A stretch of 64,000 bases of DNA, taken from NCBI GenBank assembly GCA_964476185.1, contig CAYYZO010000009.1, positions 1 to 64,000 of the forward strand. The letters run 5' to 3'. Shown here piece by piece: positions 33,014-42,247 of this stretch. The notes under the pieces are model-generated. The model had not been told where the DNA came from. It ran no database searches and saw nothing but the letters and a program-made list of their open reading frames with translations. Source of the DNA: DATNBU01 sp964476185 (GTDB lineage Bacteria; Desulfobacterota; Binatia; UBA1149; CAITLU01). The translations under genes were made by a program, and so were the position numbers. Positions within the stretch are counted from its first letter, which is position 1. Each line of letters opens with the position of its first letter.

Positions 33014-34813
33014 ATGAGACGTTCGGACGGCGCGGCCGCGGGAGCGGTCATCGCAGGCATGCTGCTGTTGTCGGGGCTGCTCTCGGTGCCGGCCACGAGC
33101 GGCCGTACTCCGTTTTACACCCGCGGGGAGCCGCGCGAGGCGCTCGTCACGCAGACCGTCTGGCGCGGCGACGCCTTCGTCCTGCCGATGCGCAACGGCG
33201 ACGAGCTGCCGTCGAAGCCGCCGCTGTTCCATTGGCTCGGGGCCCTCGCGAGCGCGGCCCACGGACGGCTGTCCGAGGGCACGATCCGGTTCCCGAGCCT
33301 CGCGGCCGCGCTCGTCGCCTCGGCCGCGACCGCTTCCGCCGCCTGGTTCTGGTGGGGACCCGCGACCGCGGCCCTGACCACCGTCGTGCTCGTCACGAGC
33401 TTCCAGTGGCTCGCTTCGTCGGTGACCGCCCGCGTGGACATGGTGCTCGCCGCGACGATCACGCTCGCGCTGCTTCTGTTCGGCCGGGCGATCGAGACCG
33501 GGCGACGCGTCCCGGTCGCAGCCTACGCCCTGATGGCCGCGGCGACCCTCACGAAGGGACCGGTCGGGTTCGTGCTGCCGTGCGCGATCGCGCTCGTGAC
33601 GCTGGCTCTTCGCCGCGAACTCGGCTTCCTCGGCTGGCGCGACCTGCGCTGGCTCGGCTTCTGGGTCGCCGCGGCCGGCCTCTGGTACGTCGCTGCGATC
33701 GCGATCGGCGGCGAGGCATTCTTCGCCAAGCAGGTCCTCAAGGAGAACGTCTTCCGCGTGCTCGACGCGGAGGCCGTCGAGGCGGGCCACGTCGAGCCGT
33801 TCTGGTACTACGTCCCGCTGCTCGCGGCCGGGCTCGCCCCGTGGTGCCTGTTCGTGCCGGGGCTGGCGGCCTACGTCTGGCAGCGCCGCGAGCGGCCGGT
33901 CCTGCCGGCCGACGGCGTCCCTTCCGCCCCCGAGACGCCGTACCGCCTCGACGGGCACGCGGTCTTCGCGCTCGTCTGGGCCGTCGTTCCGTTCGTGCTG
34001 TTCTCGCTGGCGGGCTCCAAGCGCGCCGTCTACCTGCTGCCCTCCTACCCCGCGTACGCGATGCTGATCGCGTCGGCCTGGCGCCGGGTGATCCGCGGCC
34101 GGCCGGGCACGGTCAGCGTCGCGCTGCTGCGCGCCGGCGCGGTCTGCTGCGCCGCCCTTCTCGGGCTCGCCGCGGTGGTGATCCTCTGCGGCTCGCTCGC
34201 GATCCCGCTCGACGGCTGGCTGCGGGGCATCGTCAGCGACGCCGACGTGAACAACGTGACGCCGATGCTCGAGGCCACGCGCGAGCACCGCGCGGTCGTG
34301 CTTCCGTGCGGGGCGGCGGTCCTCGCCGCGGCGTGGGCGATGCTCGGCGCAGCGCGGGGTTGCCGATGGCAGCGCGTCGTCGCGGCCACCGCCGTCGGAG
34401 TGCTCGCGCTGTCGGCGACCGTCTCGACCACGCTCCTGCCCGCGATGGCGTCGAAGCGCAGCACGCGGGACTTCCTCGCGCGCGTCGAGGAGAGGGTCCC
34501 GGTCGACGCGCCGCTGTCTTTTTACCGGGCCTTCGACTATGGGGCCGTGTTCTACCGGAGAGCGCCGATCCCTGTTCGACAGGCACTCTCCGACGTTCCC
34601 GAGATCGACGGAGCCTGGCTCCTGACGTGGCCCGCCTTCCTCGAGGAGCTCCGCGGGGAAGCGCGCAAACTCGACACCGGCAGCGAAGCGGCCGGAGCGT
34701 ACGAGGTCGAGGAGGCGATCGCCTCCGAGGACGTCGACCCTTCGGACCGGACTTCGCTCGTCCTGGTGCGCATCGTGAGGCGGATCGGAGATGAGCGCTC
34801 CGACGGAAACTGA
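33014..34813 (+). CDS. ArnT/PMT-type membrane glycosyltransferase
   Basis: 599 residues, with about 11-12 hydrophobic segments up to residue 480 and a soluble tail. The first periplasmic loop has YTRGEPREALV, the acidic/Arg catalytic loop of GT-C enzymes, followed by PLFHW. AATLTKGPVGFVLP is a family hallmark (LTKGP). Such enzymes use polyprenyl-phosphate sugars to modify lipid A, glycans or proteins in the periplasm. Target unknown. The last 23 nt overlap mgtE. Confidence 0.82.
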   Translation: MRRSDGAAAGAVIAGMLLLSGLLSVPATSGRTPFYTRGEPREALVTQTVWRGDAFVLPMRNGDELPSKPPLFHWLGALASAAHGRLSEGTIRFPSLAAALVASAATASAAWFWWGPATAALTTVVLVTSFQWLASSVTARVDMVLAATITLALLLFGRAIETGRRVPVAAYALMAAATLTKGPVGFVLPCAIALVTLALRRELGFLGWRDLRWLGFWVAAAGLWYVAAIAIGGEAFFAKQVLKENVFRVLDAEAVEAGHVEPFWYYVPLLAAGLAPWCLFVPGLAAYVWQRRERPVLPADGVPSAPETPYRLDGHAVFALVWAVVPFVLFSLAGSKRAVYLLPSYPAYAMLIASAWRRVIRGRPGTVSVALLRAGAVCCAALLGLAAVVILCGSLAIPLDGWLRGIVSDADVNNVTPMLEATREHRAVVLPCGAAVLAAAWAMLGAARGCRWQRVVAATAVGVLALSATVSTTLLPAMASKRSTRDFLARVEERVPVDAPLSFYRAFDYGAVFYRRAPIPVRQALSDVPEIDGAWLLTWPAFLEELRGEARKLDTGSEAAGAYEVEEAIASEDVDPSDRTSLVLVRIVRRIGDERSDGN

Positions 34814-36143
34814 GCTCGTGGACCTCGAAGAGCTCCGGACCCTGCTCGAGTCCGGAGACGAGGCCGCCGCTCGTTCCGCCGTCGCCGAACTCCACCCCGC
34901 CGACATCGCCGATTTCCTCGACGCGCTCGACGAACCCGAGCGACAGCTCCAGCTGTTCCGCCTGCTCGAGCCGGAAGTCGCGGCCGAAGTGGTCCGCGAA
35001 GCCACCGAGCACACGAAGGCCGCCCTCGTCGAACTGCTGTCGGACGCGCGCCTGACGGCGATCCTCGAGCGCCTCGACACCGACGACGCGGCCGACCTGC
35101 TCGGCCACCTCGAGGAAGACCGCAAGGACCGGCTGCTGCGCCGCGCGAGCCCCGAGGTCCGCCGCAACGTCGCGGGCCTGCTCACCTACCCGGAGGACAG
35201 CGCCGGCGGCATCATGAAGACGGAGGTCGCGACCGCGACCACGTCCGAAACCGTCGGGGAGGTGATCGACTCGATCCGCCGCCAGGCGGACGACTTCCAC
35301 GACGTCCACAACGTCTTCGTGACCGACGGCCAGCGCCGCCTGAAGGGCATCGTCCCGCTGCGCGCGCTGCTGCTTTACGAGGAGGACACGCCGCTCGAGC
35401 GCTTCATGGAGACCGAGGTCGTCTCGGTGGACGTCGACCTCGACCAGGAGGAGGTCGCGCGCGTCTTCGAGAAGTACGACCTGCTGTCGGTCCCGGTGCT
35501 CGACGCGCTCGGCCGCGTCGTCGGCCGCATCACCGTCGACGACATCGTCGACGTCATTTCCGAGGAGGCCACCGAGGACATCCTCAAGCTCGCCGGCGTC
35601 GGCGACGAGAGCTTCACGCGCGCGAGCCCGATCGACGCCGTGCGCTCGCGCCTGCCGTGGCTGGTGTTCAACTTCTTCACCGCGTCGCTGTCGGCGCTGA
35701 TCATCGCCCAGTTCGAGGACACCATCCGCGAGGTCGCCGTCGCGGCGGCACTGATGACGATGATCGCCGCGATGTCCGGCAACGCCGGCACGCAGACCAT
35801 GACCGTCCTGGTCCGCGGCATCGCGCTCGGCGAGGCGCGCGGCCCCCAGGCGCGCCGCCTGCTCGCCCGCGAGGCGCTGACGTCGCTGATCAACGGCACG
35901 CTGCTCGGCCTCTCGGCGGCGCTGATCGTCTACTTCTGGCGCGAGGACGTGCGCCTGGCGGCCGTGATGGGCGTCGCGCTGGTCGTGAACATGCAGGTGT
36001 CGGCCGTGATCGGCACGCTCGTGCCCCTCATGCTGCGAAGCTTCGGGCTCGACCCCGCCGTCTCGTCGGGCGTGCTGGTGACGGCCGCGACCGACTGGGG
36101 CGGGTTCTTCGTGTTCCTCGGCCTGCTGACGCTGATGCTCTGA
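34791..36143 (+). CDS. mgtE: Magnesium transporter MgtE
   Basis: 450 residues, the usual size. Domain order: N-terminal MgtE_N superhelical domain (about 1-125, LHPADIADFLDAL), two CBS domains (130-250), a plug helix and five transmembrane helices (from about 280). The pore helix region AAMSGNAGTQTMTVLVRGIALG and the end ATDWGGFFVFLGL are conserved. The cytosolic domains sense Mg2+ and close the pore. It overlaps the preceding gene by 23 nt, indicating co-transcription. Confidence 0.93.
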   Translation: MSAPTETELVDLEELRTLLESGDEAAARSAVAELHPADIADFLDALDEPERQLQLFRLLEPEVAAEVVREATEHTKAALVELLSDARLTAILERLDTDDAADLLGHLEEDRKDRLLRRASPEVRRNVAGLLTYPEDSAGGIMKTEVATATTSETVGEVIDSIRRQADDFHDVHNVFVTDGQRRLKGIVPLRALLLYEEDTPLERFMETEVVSVDVDLDQEEVARVFEKYDLLSVPVLDALGRVVGRITVDDIVDVISEEATEDILKLAGVGDESFTRASPIDAVRSRLPWLVFNFFTASLSALIIAQFEDTIREVAVAAALMTMIAAMSGNAGTQTMTVLVRGIALGEARGPQARRLLAREALTSLINGTLLGLSAALIVYFWREDVRLAAVMGVALVVNMQVSAVIGTLVPLMLRSFGLDPAVSSGVLVTAATDWGGFFVFLGLLTLML

Positions 36144-36186
36144 AGGTGGCGGGAGCGTCGCGAGAGCACAGCCGATCGGCGGCGCC

Positions 36187-36216
36187 TTGCGTCGGGCCGT
36201 GTCCGCGAGGCATCAG
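36187..36216 (+). promoter_or_regulatory. possible promoter of ferredoxin-NADP reductase gene
   Basis: TTGCGT (36187-36192), 18-nt spacer, CATCAG (36211-36216), 6 nt to ATG 36223. The -10 is weak; the call relies on the repeated leaderless geometry. Confidence 0.3.
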
Positions 36217-36222
36217 CCCTGC

Positions 36223-37611
36223 ATGAGCGCAGCGATCGGAACCCCGGAACGTCCCGCCCGCGTCGCCGTCGTCGGCGCCGGCCCGGCCGGCTTCTACACG
36301 ATCGAGGCGCTGCTGAAGCATCCCGAGGTCGTCGTCGACGCGGACCTGATCGAGCGGCTTCCGGCCCCGTACGGCCTGCTGCGCTACGGCGTCGCCCCGG
36401 ACCACCCGAAGATCAAGGCGGTCTCGGCCGCCTACGATCGCGTCTGCGAGAACCCGCGCGTGCGCTACCTCGGCAACGTCGCGGTCGGGCACGGCGCCGT
36501 GTCCGTCGACGAGCTTCGCGCGCGCTACGACCTCGTCGTGTTCACGACGGGCTGCGAGACCGACCGAAGGCTCGGCGTCGCCGGCGAGGACCTCGCCGGC
36601 AGCCACCCGGCGACGAGCTTCGTCGCCTGGTACAACGGGCACCCCGACTTCCGCACGCTCGAGGTCGACCTGGGCGCGCCGCGCGCCGTGATCGTCGGCA
36701 TCGGCGACGTCGCCATGGACCTCGCGCGCATCCTGCTCCGGTCGCCGGACGAGCTCGCGGCCACCGACATCGCCCCGTACGCGATCGAGAAGCTGCGGAC
36801 CAGCCGCGTGCGCGAGGTCGTGATCCTGGCGCGCCGCGGACCGGCCGAAGCCGCGTTCGCCGCCAAGGAACTCGAGGACATCGGCGAGCTGGACGGCGTC
36901 GGGGTCGAGGTCGACGCGGCGCTGGTGCAGCGCGCGCTCGAAGCCTCCGACCCGCACGACTCGCACGAACGGCACAAGCTCGAGGTGCTCGGCCGCTTCG
37001 CCTCGGGTGGCGCGGCCGGGGCCGTGCGCCGGCTGGCGATCCGCTTCCTCGTCTCGCCGGTCGAGATCCTCGGGGAAGCCGGTCGCGTTCGCGGTGTGCG
37101 GGTCGAGCACAACGAGCTCGTCGCGTCCGGCGACGGCGGCGTCTCGGCGCGCGGCACCGGACGCACCGAGGACCTCGACGCGGGACTCGTGATCCGCGCG
37201 GTCGGCTACTTCGGCGTCCCGCTGGAGGGACTTCCGTTCGACGGCAAGCGCGGGGTCGTGCCGAACCGCGAGGGGCGCGTGATCGACGACGACGGCTTCG
37301 CGATGCCGGGGCTCTACGTCGCCGGCTGGATCAAGCGCGGAGCAACCGGCGTCGTCGGCACCAACAAGGGCGACGCCGCGGCCACCGTGGCGCGAATGCT
37401 CGAGGACCTGCGCGGCCTGCCCGCGCGCGACGCCGCATCGGTGTCGCGCGACGCCATCGACGCGCTGCTGCGCGGGCGCGGCGTGCGCGTGGTGGATTGG
37501 GAGGGCTGGAAGCGCATCGACCGCGCCGAACGCGAGCGCGGCAAGGCGATCGGGAAGGTCCGCGAGAAGCTGACGAGCGTCGACGATCTTCTCGCCGCCG
37601 CCGGCGTCTGA
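36223..37611 (+). CDS. Ferredoxin/adrenodoxin-NADP+ reductase (FprA-like)
   Basis: 462 residues, as in the adrenodoxin reductase family. FAD motif VVGAGPAGFYTIEAL (GxGxxG), LPAPYGLLRYGVAPDHPKIK (family signature), NADP motif VIVGIGDVAMDLARILL and RRGPAEAAF, and the C-terminal GLYVAGWIKRGATGVVGTNKGDA. It passes electrons between NADPH and ferredoxins, feeding P450s or radical SAM enzymes such as the one at 666; that link is speculative. Confidence 0.92.
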   Translation: MSAAIGTPERPARVAVVGAGPAGFYTIEALLKHPEVVVDADLIERLPAPYGLLRYGVAPDHPKIKAVSAAYDRVCENPRVRYLGNVAVGHGAVSVDELRARYDLVVFTTGCETDRRLGVAGEDLAGSHPATSFVAWYNGHPDFRTLEVDLGAPRAVIVGIGDVAMDLARILLRSPDELAATDIAPYAIEKLRTSRVREVVILARRGPAEAAFAAKELEDIGELDGVGVEVDAALVQRALEASDPHDSHERHKLEVLGRFASGGAAGAVRRLAIRFLVSPVEILGEAGRVRGVRVEHNELVASGDGGVSARGTGRTEDLDAGLVIRAVGYFGVPLEGLPFDGKRGVVPNREGRVIDDDGFAMPGLYVAGWIKRGATGVVGTNKGDAAATVARMLEDLRGLPARDAASVSRDAIDALLRGRGVRVVDWEGWKRIDRAERERGKAIGKVREKLTSVDDLLAAAGV

Positions 37612-37643
37612 AGCGCAGCGGCGCCGTGCCGCCTCGTTCCCGG

Positions 37644-38486
37644 TCAGATCTCCTCGACCAGCGTGCGGTAGGAGATGAGCTCGGCCCCGCTCGCGCTGAT
37701 CGCATCGCGCACGCGGCGGCTCGTCACGACCGCGGCCTCGGCCATTCCGTCGAACTGCGGCAGCAACGACCCGGGCCGGCACACGAGCTCGGTCACCCCG
37801 GACGGAAGCCTCGTGAGGCGTGAGGCGACCTCGCCCTCGGTCGTCGGCCGCTGCGGGCTCAGCACGTCGACGTGGTCCGGACCGACGAACCGGCGCGCGC
37901 GCAGGCCGCCCCAGCCGACCATCAGGCCGACGAGCCGGCCTTCGACGCGACGCTCGAAGCCGCCGACGCCGCTGCGGCGGTCGTATGCGCCGAGCTTCGC
38001 GCAAGGGCGCCGCAGCGCGATCACCGGGTAGTCCTCGGCCAGCTCGCGGAGGATCGAAAGCACGGTGGGCTGCAGGTGCAGGTTGTAGTGCGAAGAAACG
38101 AAGCTCAGGTACAGGCCGGTCGAGAGGAACTTCTCGATCTGCGCCCGGACCTCGGCCTTCAGTTGGTCGCGCAGGCCGCCGCGCTTCCGATAATGCCACG
38201 CCGCCTCGAGCGGCCGGTCGACGAACCGGCCGCTGCTGTCGACGAGATCCCGGATGTGTCGCCGCGGCAGCGTCGACTGGCCGTCGCAGAGCACGAGCTG
38301 CAGGCCGACCGAAAGCCCCGGACGGATGCGGGCCGCGACCGCGGCCGAATTCGAGGCGGTCGCCGACACGCGCAGGCTCGCGCTGCTGACGACGCCGTTC
38401 TCGTATCCGGCGATCACCGCGTCGTTGACCTCGGGCCAGATCCCGAAATCGTCGGCAGTGAGGATGAGACGGCTCTTCTTCTTCAT
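37644..38486 (-). CDS. HpnK/YdjC-like carbohydrate deacetylase homologue with altered metal ligands
   Basis: 280 residues. LTADDFG (D12, D13) and the layout of the YdjC/ChbG fold are clear, closest in style to HpnK, named for its link to hopanoid clusters. The family His in VGLHL is Gln63 here, and the HxHxHxHP cluster reads H133-Y-N135-L-H137-L-Q139-P. Two or three metal-site histidines are therefore lost, so hydrolytic activity is doubtful. No hopanoid gene lies nearby. Divergent from the ClC gene. Confidence 0.72.
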   Translation of the reverse strand: MKKKSRLILTADDFGIWPEVNDAVIAGYENGVVSSASLRVSATASNSAAVAARIRPGLSVGLQLVLCDGQSTLPRRHIRDLVDSSGRFVDRPLEAAWHYRKRGGLRDQLKAEVRAQIEKFLSTGLYLSFVSSHYNLHLQPTVLSILRELAEDYPVIALRRPCAKLGAYDRRSGVGGFERRVEGRLVGLMVGWGGLRARRFVGPDHVDVLSPQRPTTEGEVASRLTRLPSGVTELVCRPGSLLPQFDGMAEAAVVTSRRVRDAISASGAELISYRTLVEEI

Positions 38487-38522
38487 CGGACGGGTGGCCC
38501 CCGGGAAGCGGGCGAACGGCCG

Positions 38523-38551
38523 GGGATATCAGCCGGACGACTCGCGGGCAA
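38523..38551 (-). promoter_or_regulatory. promoter of HpnK-like gene
   Basis: Minus strand: TTGCCC (38546-38551), 17-nt spacer, TATCCC (38523-38528); leader of roughly 30 nt. Confidence 0.4.
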
Positions 38552-38590
38552 GTACGCGAGCCGCGGCGGAACTGCTGAGAATCCGCCCGC

Positions 38591-38619
38591 TTGAGGCGAA
38601 CGTCCCCGGGGGTCATAAG
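38591..38619 (+). promoter_or_regulatory. promoter of ClC gene, probably leaderless
   Basis: TTGAGG (38591-38596), 17-nt spacer, CATAAG (38614-38619), 6 nt to ATG 38626. Confidence 0.5.
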
Positions 38620-38625
38620 GGACGG

Positions 38626-40287
38626 ATGCCGGCCGCCGACGGACGCGGGGAGACAGCGGCGCAGGACGCCGGGAAGCCAGCCGCAGACGCGGCGCCGCCG
38701 GACGCGCCCGACGCGAACGACGTCGCCAGCGCCGAGCTGCGGCGCGAGATGCGCCAGTTCGTGCGCTCGCACGAACTGCGGCGGAAGCAGCTTCCACGCG
38801 CGATCCTCGTCGGCCTGCTCGTCGGACTCGTCGCTGTCGGCTTCCGCCTGTCGCTGCTCTACGCGCAGGAACTGCGCCTCCTGCTCGTGGAGATGGCCTG
38901 GGAGCATCCCCTGTGGGCGCCGTTGCTGCCGATCTTCCTCGGCGCGGGCGGCGCCGCGATCGCCGTGCAACTCGTGAGGAGCTTCGCGCCCGAGGCCTCC
39001 GGCAGCGGCATCCCGCACGTGAAGGCCGTGCTGTACGGCAGCCGGCCGATGCGACGGCGCGTGCTGCCGGTCAAGTTCCTCGGCGGCGTCGCCGGCATCG
39101 GCGGCGGCCTGGTGATGGGTCGCGAAGGGCCGACGATCCAGATGGGCGCGGCCGTCGGCCACTTCGTCAGCGGCTGGCTGCGCGTCACCCAGCGCGAATC
39201 GCGCACGCTGATCGCGTCCGGCGCGGGCGCGGGCCTGGCGGCGGCGTTCAACGCCCCGCTGGCCGGCCTCGTGTTCGTGCTCGAGGAGGTCCAGCGCGAT
39301 TTCTCTCCGACCGTCTTCACCGCGGCACTCGTCGCCTCGGCGGTGGCCGACGTCGTCACGCGCATCCTGCTCGGCCAACTGCCCGTCTTCCACGTGGCGA
39401 GCGAGGCGATTCCGCCCCTCGAGGCCGTTCCGGCGGCGCTGGTCGTCGGCGTACTCGCGGCGTTCGCCGGGGTCGCGTTCAATCGCGCGCTCGTCGCGAG
39501 CCTCGACTACTACGCGGGCCTGCGCTGGAAGCCCTGGCTCGTGGGCGCCGCCGTCGGCGCGGGAGTCGGCGCCATCGGCCTGTTCCTGCCCGAGGTCCTC
39601 GGCGGCGGCGACCGGCTCGTCGAGAAGATCCTCGCCGGCAACGTCTCGTTCGCGGCCCTCGTCGGGCTGTTCCTGCTGCGCTTCGCGCTGACGATGGCGA
39701 GCTACGGCACCGGCGCCCCGGGCGGCATCTTCGCGCCCCTGCTGATGCTCGGCTCGGCGCTCGGCCTCGCGGCCGGGCAACTTGCCTCGATGGCGTTCCC
39801 CGCGACGTTCGAGCATCCGGAGGCGTTCGCCGCCGTCGGCATGGCGGCGTACTTCTCGGCGATCGTGCGCGCTCCGCTGACGGGCGTCGTGCTGATGGTC
39901 GAGATGACCGGGAACTACGGGCTCGTGCTGCCGCTGATGGCCGCGAGCCTGTCCGCGTACGGGATCGCCGATTACCTGAAGGACCGTCCGGTCTACGAGG
40001 CGCTGCTCGAGCGCGACCTGCGCCGCGGCCAGGAGGCGCCGCCGGCCCTCGACGGGCCGCTGCTGCTCGAACTCGCGATCTCGGCCCGTTCCCGTTTCGA
40101 CGGTGCGACGATCGAGGAACTCGCGCTGCCGACGGGGTGCCTCGCGATCCTGCTGCGCCGCGGGCTGCTCGAGGAAGTCCCGCTGCCGACCACCCGCCTG
40201 TCGGCGGGCGACCAGCTCACGATCGTCGTCGCGCCGCACGCCGCGGCCGCGGTACCCCGCCTTCGAGCCGGCGCCGACTCTCACTAG
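38626..40287 (+). CDS. ClC-family Cl-/H+ antiporter with TrkA-C-like tail
   Basis: 553 residues. The selectivity motifs GSGIPHVK, GREGPTIQMG (gating glutamate) and GAPGGIFAP are intact, and the VFVLEEVQRDF segment keeps the internal proton glutamate, so it should exchange protons for chloride rather than act as a channel. The C-terminal 70 residues (IEELALPTGCLAILLRRG..LSAGDQLTIVV) form a TrkA-C/RCK-C-like regulatory domain. The first 50 residues are low complexity. The start at 38626 is supported by the promoter. Confidence 0.9.
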   Translation: MPAADGRGETAAQDAGKPAADAAPPDAPDANDVASAELRREMRQFVRSHELRRKQLPRAILVGLLVGLVAVGFRLSLLYAQELRLLLVEMAWEHPLWAPLLPIFLGAGGAAIAVQLVRSFAPEASGSGIPHVKAVLYGSRPMRRRVLPVKFLGGVAGIGGGLVMGREGPTIQMGAAVGHFVSGWLRVTQRESRTLIASGAGAGLAAAFNAPLAGLVFVLEEVQRDFSPTVFTAALVASAVADVVTRILLGQLPVFHVASEAIPPLEAVPAALVVGVLAAFAGVAFNRALVASLDYYAGLRWKPWLVGAAVGAGVGAIGLFLPEVLGGGDRLVEKILAGNVSFAALVGLFLLRFALTMASYGTGAPGGIFAPLLMLGSALGLAAGQLASMAFPATFEHPEAFAAVGMAAYFSAIVRAPLTGVVLMVEMTGNYGLVLPLMAASLSAYGIADYLKDRPVYEALLERDLRRGQEAPPALDGPLLLELAISARSRFDGATIEELALPTGCLAILLRRGLLEEVPLPTTRLSAGDQLTIVVAPHAAAAVPRLRAGADSH

Positions 40288-40379
40288 GCTCGCGTTTCGA
40301 AAGGGGCGCGCGCGACGAGGCCGGCGTGCGCGCCGCGAGACGCGCCCGCGGACCGGTCGCGCTTCGAACGGGGACGGCT

Positions 40380-42230
40380 TCAGGCGCCGGGGCAGCGGTC
40401 GCGAAGGGCTGCGGCAAGACGCTCGCGCGCGGCGGCGAGACTCGCATCGTCGCCTTCCTCCAGCGAGATCAGCGATTCGACGCCGGCGGGGTCGGCCTCC
40501 TGCAGCCAGACGGCCAGGATCGTGCTCGCGTCGGCCGTCGGCAGTTCGTCCCGCGGCGGCGAGTGGCCGTTCCAGAACCGGCGCACCTCGGCCAGGACCG
40601 ACTCGGCGGCGGTTTCGTCGCCGATCGTCCACGTCCCGACGCAGCGACCCGCGACGACCGCCGCGACGAACAACGACGTGTCGTCGGCGGCCGGGGCGAC
40701 GGCCAGGTAGTGCAGCGCGTTCACGAGCCAGTGGGAACGCGACGCGAGGCGCTCGAGCCGCCGCGCCGCCGCCTGCAGGCGCCCGTAGTCCGGCGAACCG
40801 GAGACGACCCCGGCGGCGGCCATCAGCTCGCGCGGCCCGAAGCGGCTGCGCAGGCAGCGGTCGAGCGCCTCGATCTGCGTGGCGTACGCCGCCGCGCTGA
40901 CGCTCGCGTTGCACGGACTCGAGCAGCGGCCGTTCCCGCCGAGTTCGCAGGGCTGGTAGTGCGGGTCGGGACGAAGGTGCCCCGGGCAGGTGCGCAGCCG
41001 GAACGCGGCGGCCACGAGCTCGGCCGCGTCGTCGGCGAACGCGCGACCGCGCAGCGGACCGATGTACAGCGCTCCGTCGGCCGAGACGCGTCCGGCCACG
41101 AACACGCGCGCGAGCGGCGAGCGCACGGTGACCTTCACGAACGAGCTGCGCGGAAGGTGCCGGTCGCCGCGATTGTAGGCCGGCTCCAGCCGGTGCACGT
41201 CGGCCGCCTCGAGCAGCGCGGCCTCGAGCGGCGAGCCGCAGCGCGTGAAGTCGACCTCGTAGGTCTTCGAGATCATGCCGAGCTGGCGGTCACTCATGTG
41301 GTCGACGTCGAGGAAGTACTGGCAGACCCGCTGCCGCAGGTTCGTCGCGCGGCCGACGAACAGCGGCTCTTCCTCGCGTCCGATGAGCCGGTAGACGCCC
41401 GGCCCCTCGGGCAGATCCTCGAGGTCGGACTGGCGCACGCGGATCTCGAGGCGTCGCGGCGAGACGGGATCTTCCTGGGCTTCGATCAGGTGCTGCACGC
41501 GCGCGGCGCCGCGCTCCTGCAGCATCGGCACGAAGCGCGCGAGCAGGTCCACGGTCCGCTCGGCATCGGCCATCGCGCGGTGGCGCTTGCCGTCGGCGAA
41601 GCCGAAGTGCTGGGACAGCGCCTCCAGCGAGGTGCGACGCTGTTCGGGGAGCAGCCGCTGCGCGAGTTTCACCGTGCAGAGCGCGGGGAGGCCGAGCGGG
41701 CGCCCGAGCCAGCGACGGCAGGCGTAGTCGAGCAGCCGCGCGTCGAACGCCGCGTTGTGCGCGACGAGCACGGCGCCGTCGGCGAACTCGGCGAACCGGC
41801 CGATCACCTCCGACAGCGGCGGCGCGCCCGTGACCATCGCGTCCGAGATGCCGGTCAGCTTCGTCACGAAGCTCGGGATCGAGCGGCCCGGATGCACGAG
41901 CGTCTCGAAGCGCCCGACCTCGCGCAGGCCTTCGAGCCGGATCGCGCCGATCTCGGTCACGCCGCCGTCGTCCGGGCGGTGCCCGGTGGTCTCGAGATCC
42001 ACGACGACGAATGGCGCACGGGCGAGGTCGGCGTCGAGCACGTGCTCCTCGACGAGATGCCAGAGGCCGTCCTCCTCGCGGAAGCGCGGATCGTCGGAAA
42101 GCAGCGCCCCGAGGAAGCCGCGCCCGAACGCCGTGTCCTCGCCGCGTCCGTCGAAGACGAGGTCGAGCATCTCGGCGGCCGTCGCCGTGCCGCCGCGGGC
42201 TTCGAGGAGCTGATGCAGGGAAATGCGCAT
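40380..42230 (-). CDS. DnaQ-type exonuclease-GIY-YIG (UvrC N-terminal-like) fusion
   Basis: 616 residues. An N-terminal helical, winged-helix-like segment (1-65); a DEDDh 3'-5' exonuclease (72-235) with VVDLETTG (D78, E80), VAHNAAFD and HRAMADAE; a GIY-YIG endonuclease (277-350) with GPGVYRLIGREEEPLFVGRATNLRQRV; then a UvrC-like Cys cluster (CPGH..PCEL..RCSSPC). The architecture is the DnaQ-UvrC-like fusion also known from actinobacteria (Cho-related). It lacks UvrB-binding and RNase H-like UvrC domains, so it probably acts as an auxiliary repair nuclease. Downstream of a lipoprotein gene by 17 nt. Confidence 0.85.
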   Translation of the reverse strand: MRISLHQLLEARGGTATAAEMLDLVFDGRGEDTAFGRGFLGALLSDDPRFREEDGLWHLVEEHVLDADLARAPFVVVDLETTGHRPDDGGVTEIGAIRLEGLREVGRFETLVHPGRSIPSFVTKLTGISDAMVTGAPPLSEVIGRFAEFADGAVLVAHNAAFDARLLDYACRRWLGRPLGLPALCTVKLAQRLLPEQRRTSLEALSQHFGFADGKRHRAMADAERTVDLLARFVPMLQERGAARVQHLIEAQEDPVSPRRLEIRVRQSDLEDLPEGPGVYRLIGREEEPLFVGRATNLRQRVCQYFLDVDHMSDRQLGMISKTYEVDFTRCGSPLEAALLEAADVHRLEPAYNRGDRHLPRSSFVKVTVRSPLARVFVAGRVSADGALYIGPLRGRAFADDAAELVAAAFRLRTCPGHLRPDPHYQPCELGGNGRCSSPCNASVSAAAYATQIEALDRCLRSRFGPRELMAAAGVVSGSPDYGRLQAAARRLERLASRSHWLVNALHYLAVAPAADDTSLFVAAVVAGRCVGTWTIGDETAAESVLAEVRRFWNGHSPPRDELPTADASTILAVWLQEADPAGVESLISLEEGDDASLAAARERLAAALRDRCPGA

Positions 42231-42247
42231 GGAGAAAGGCCGGGGAC

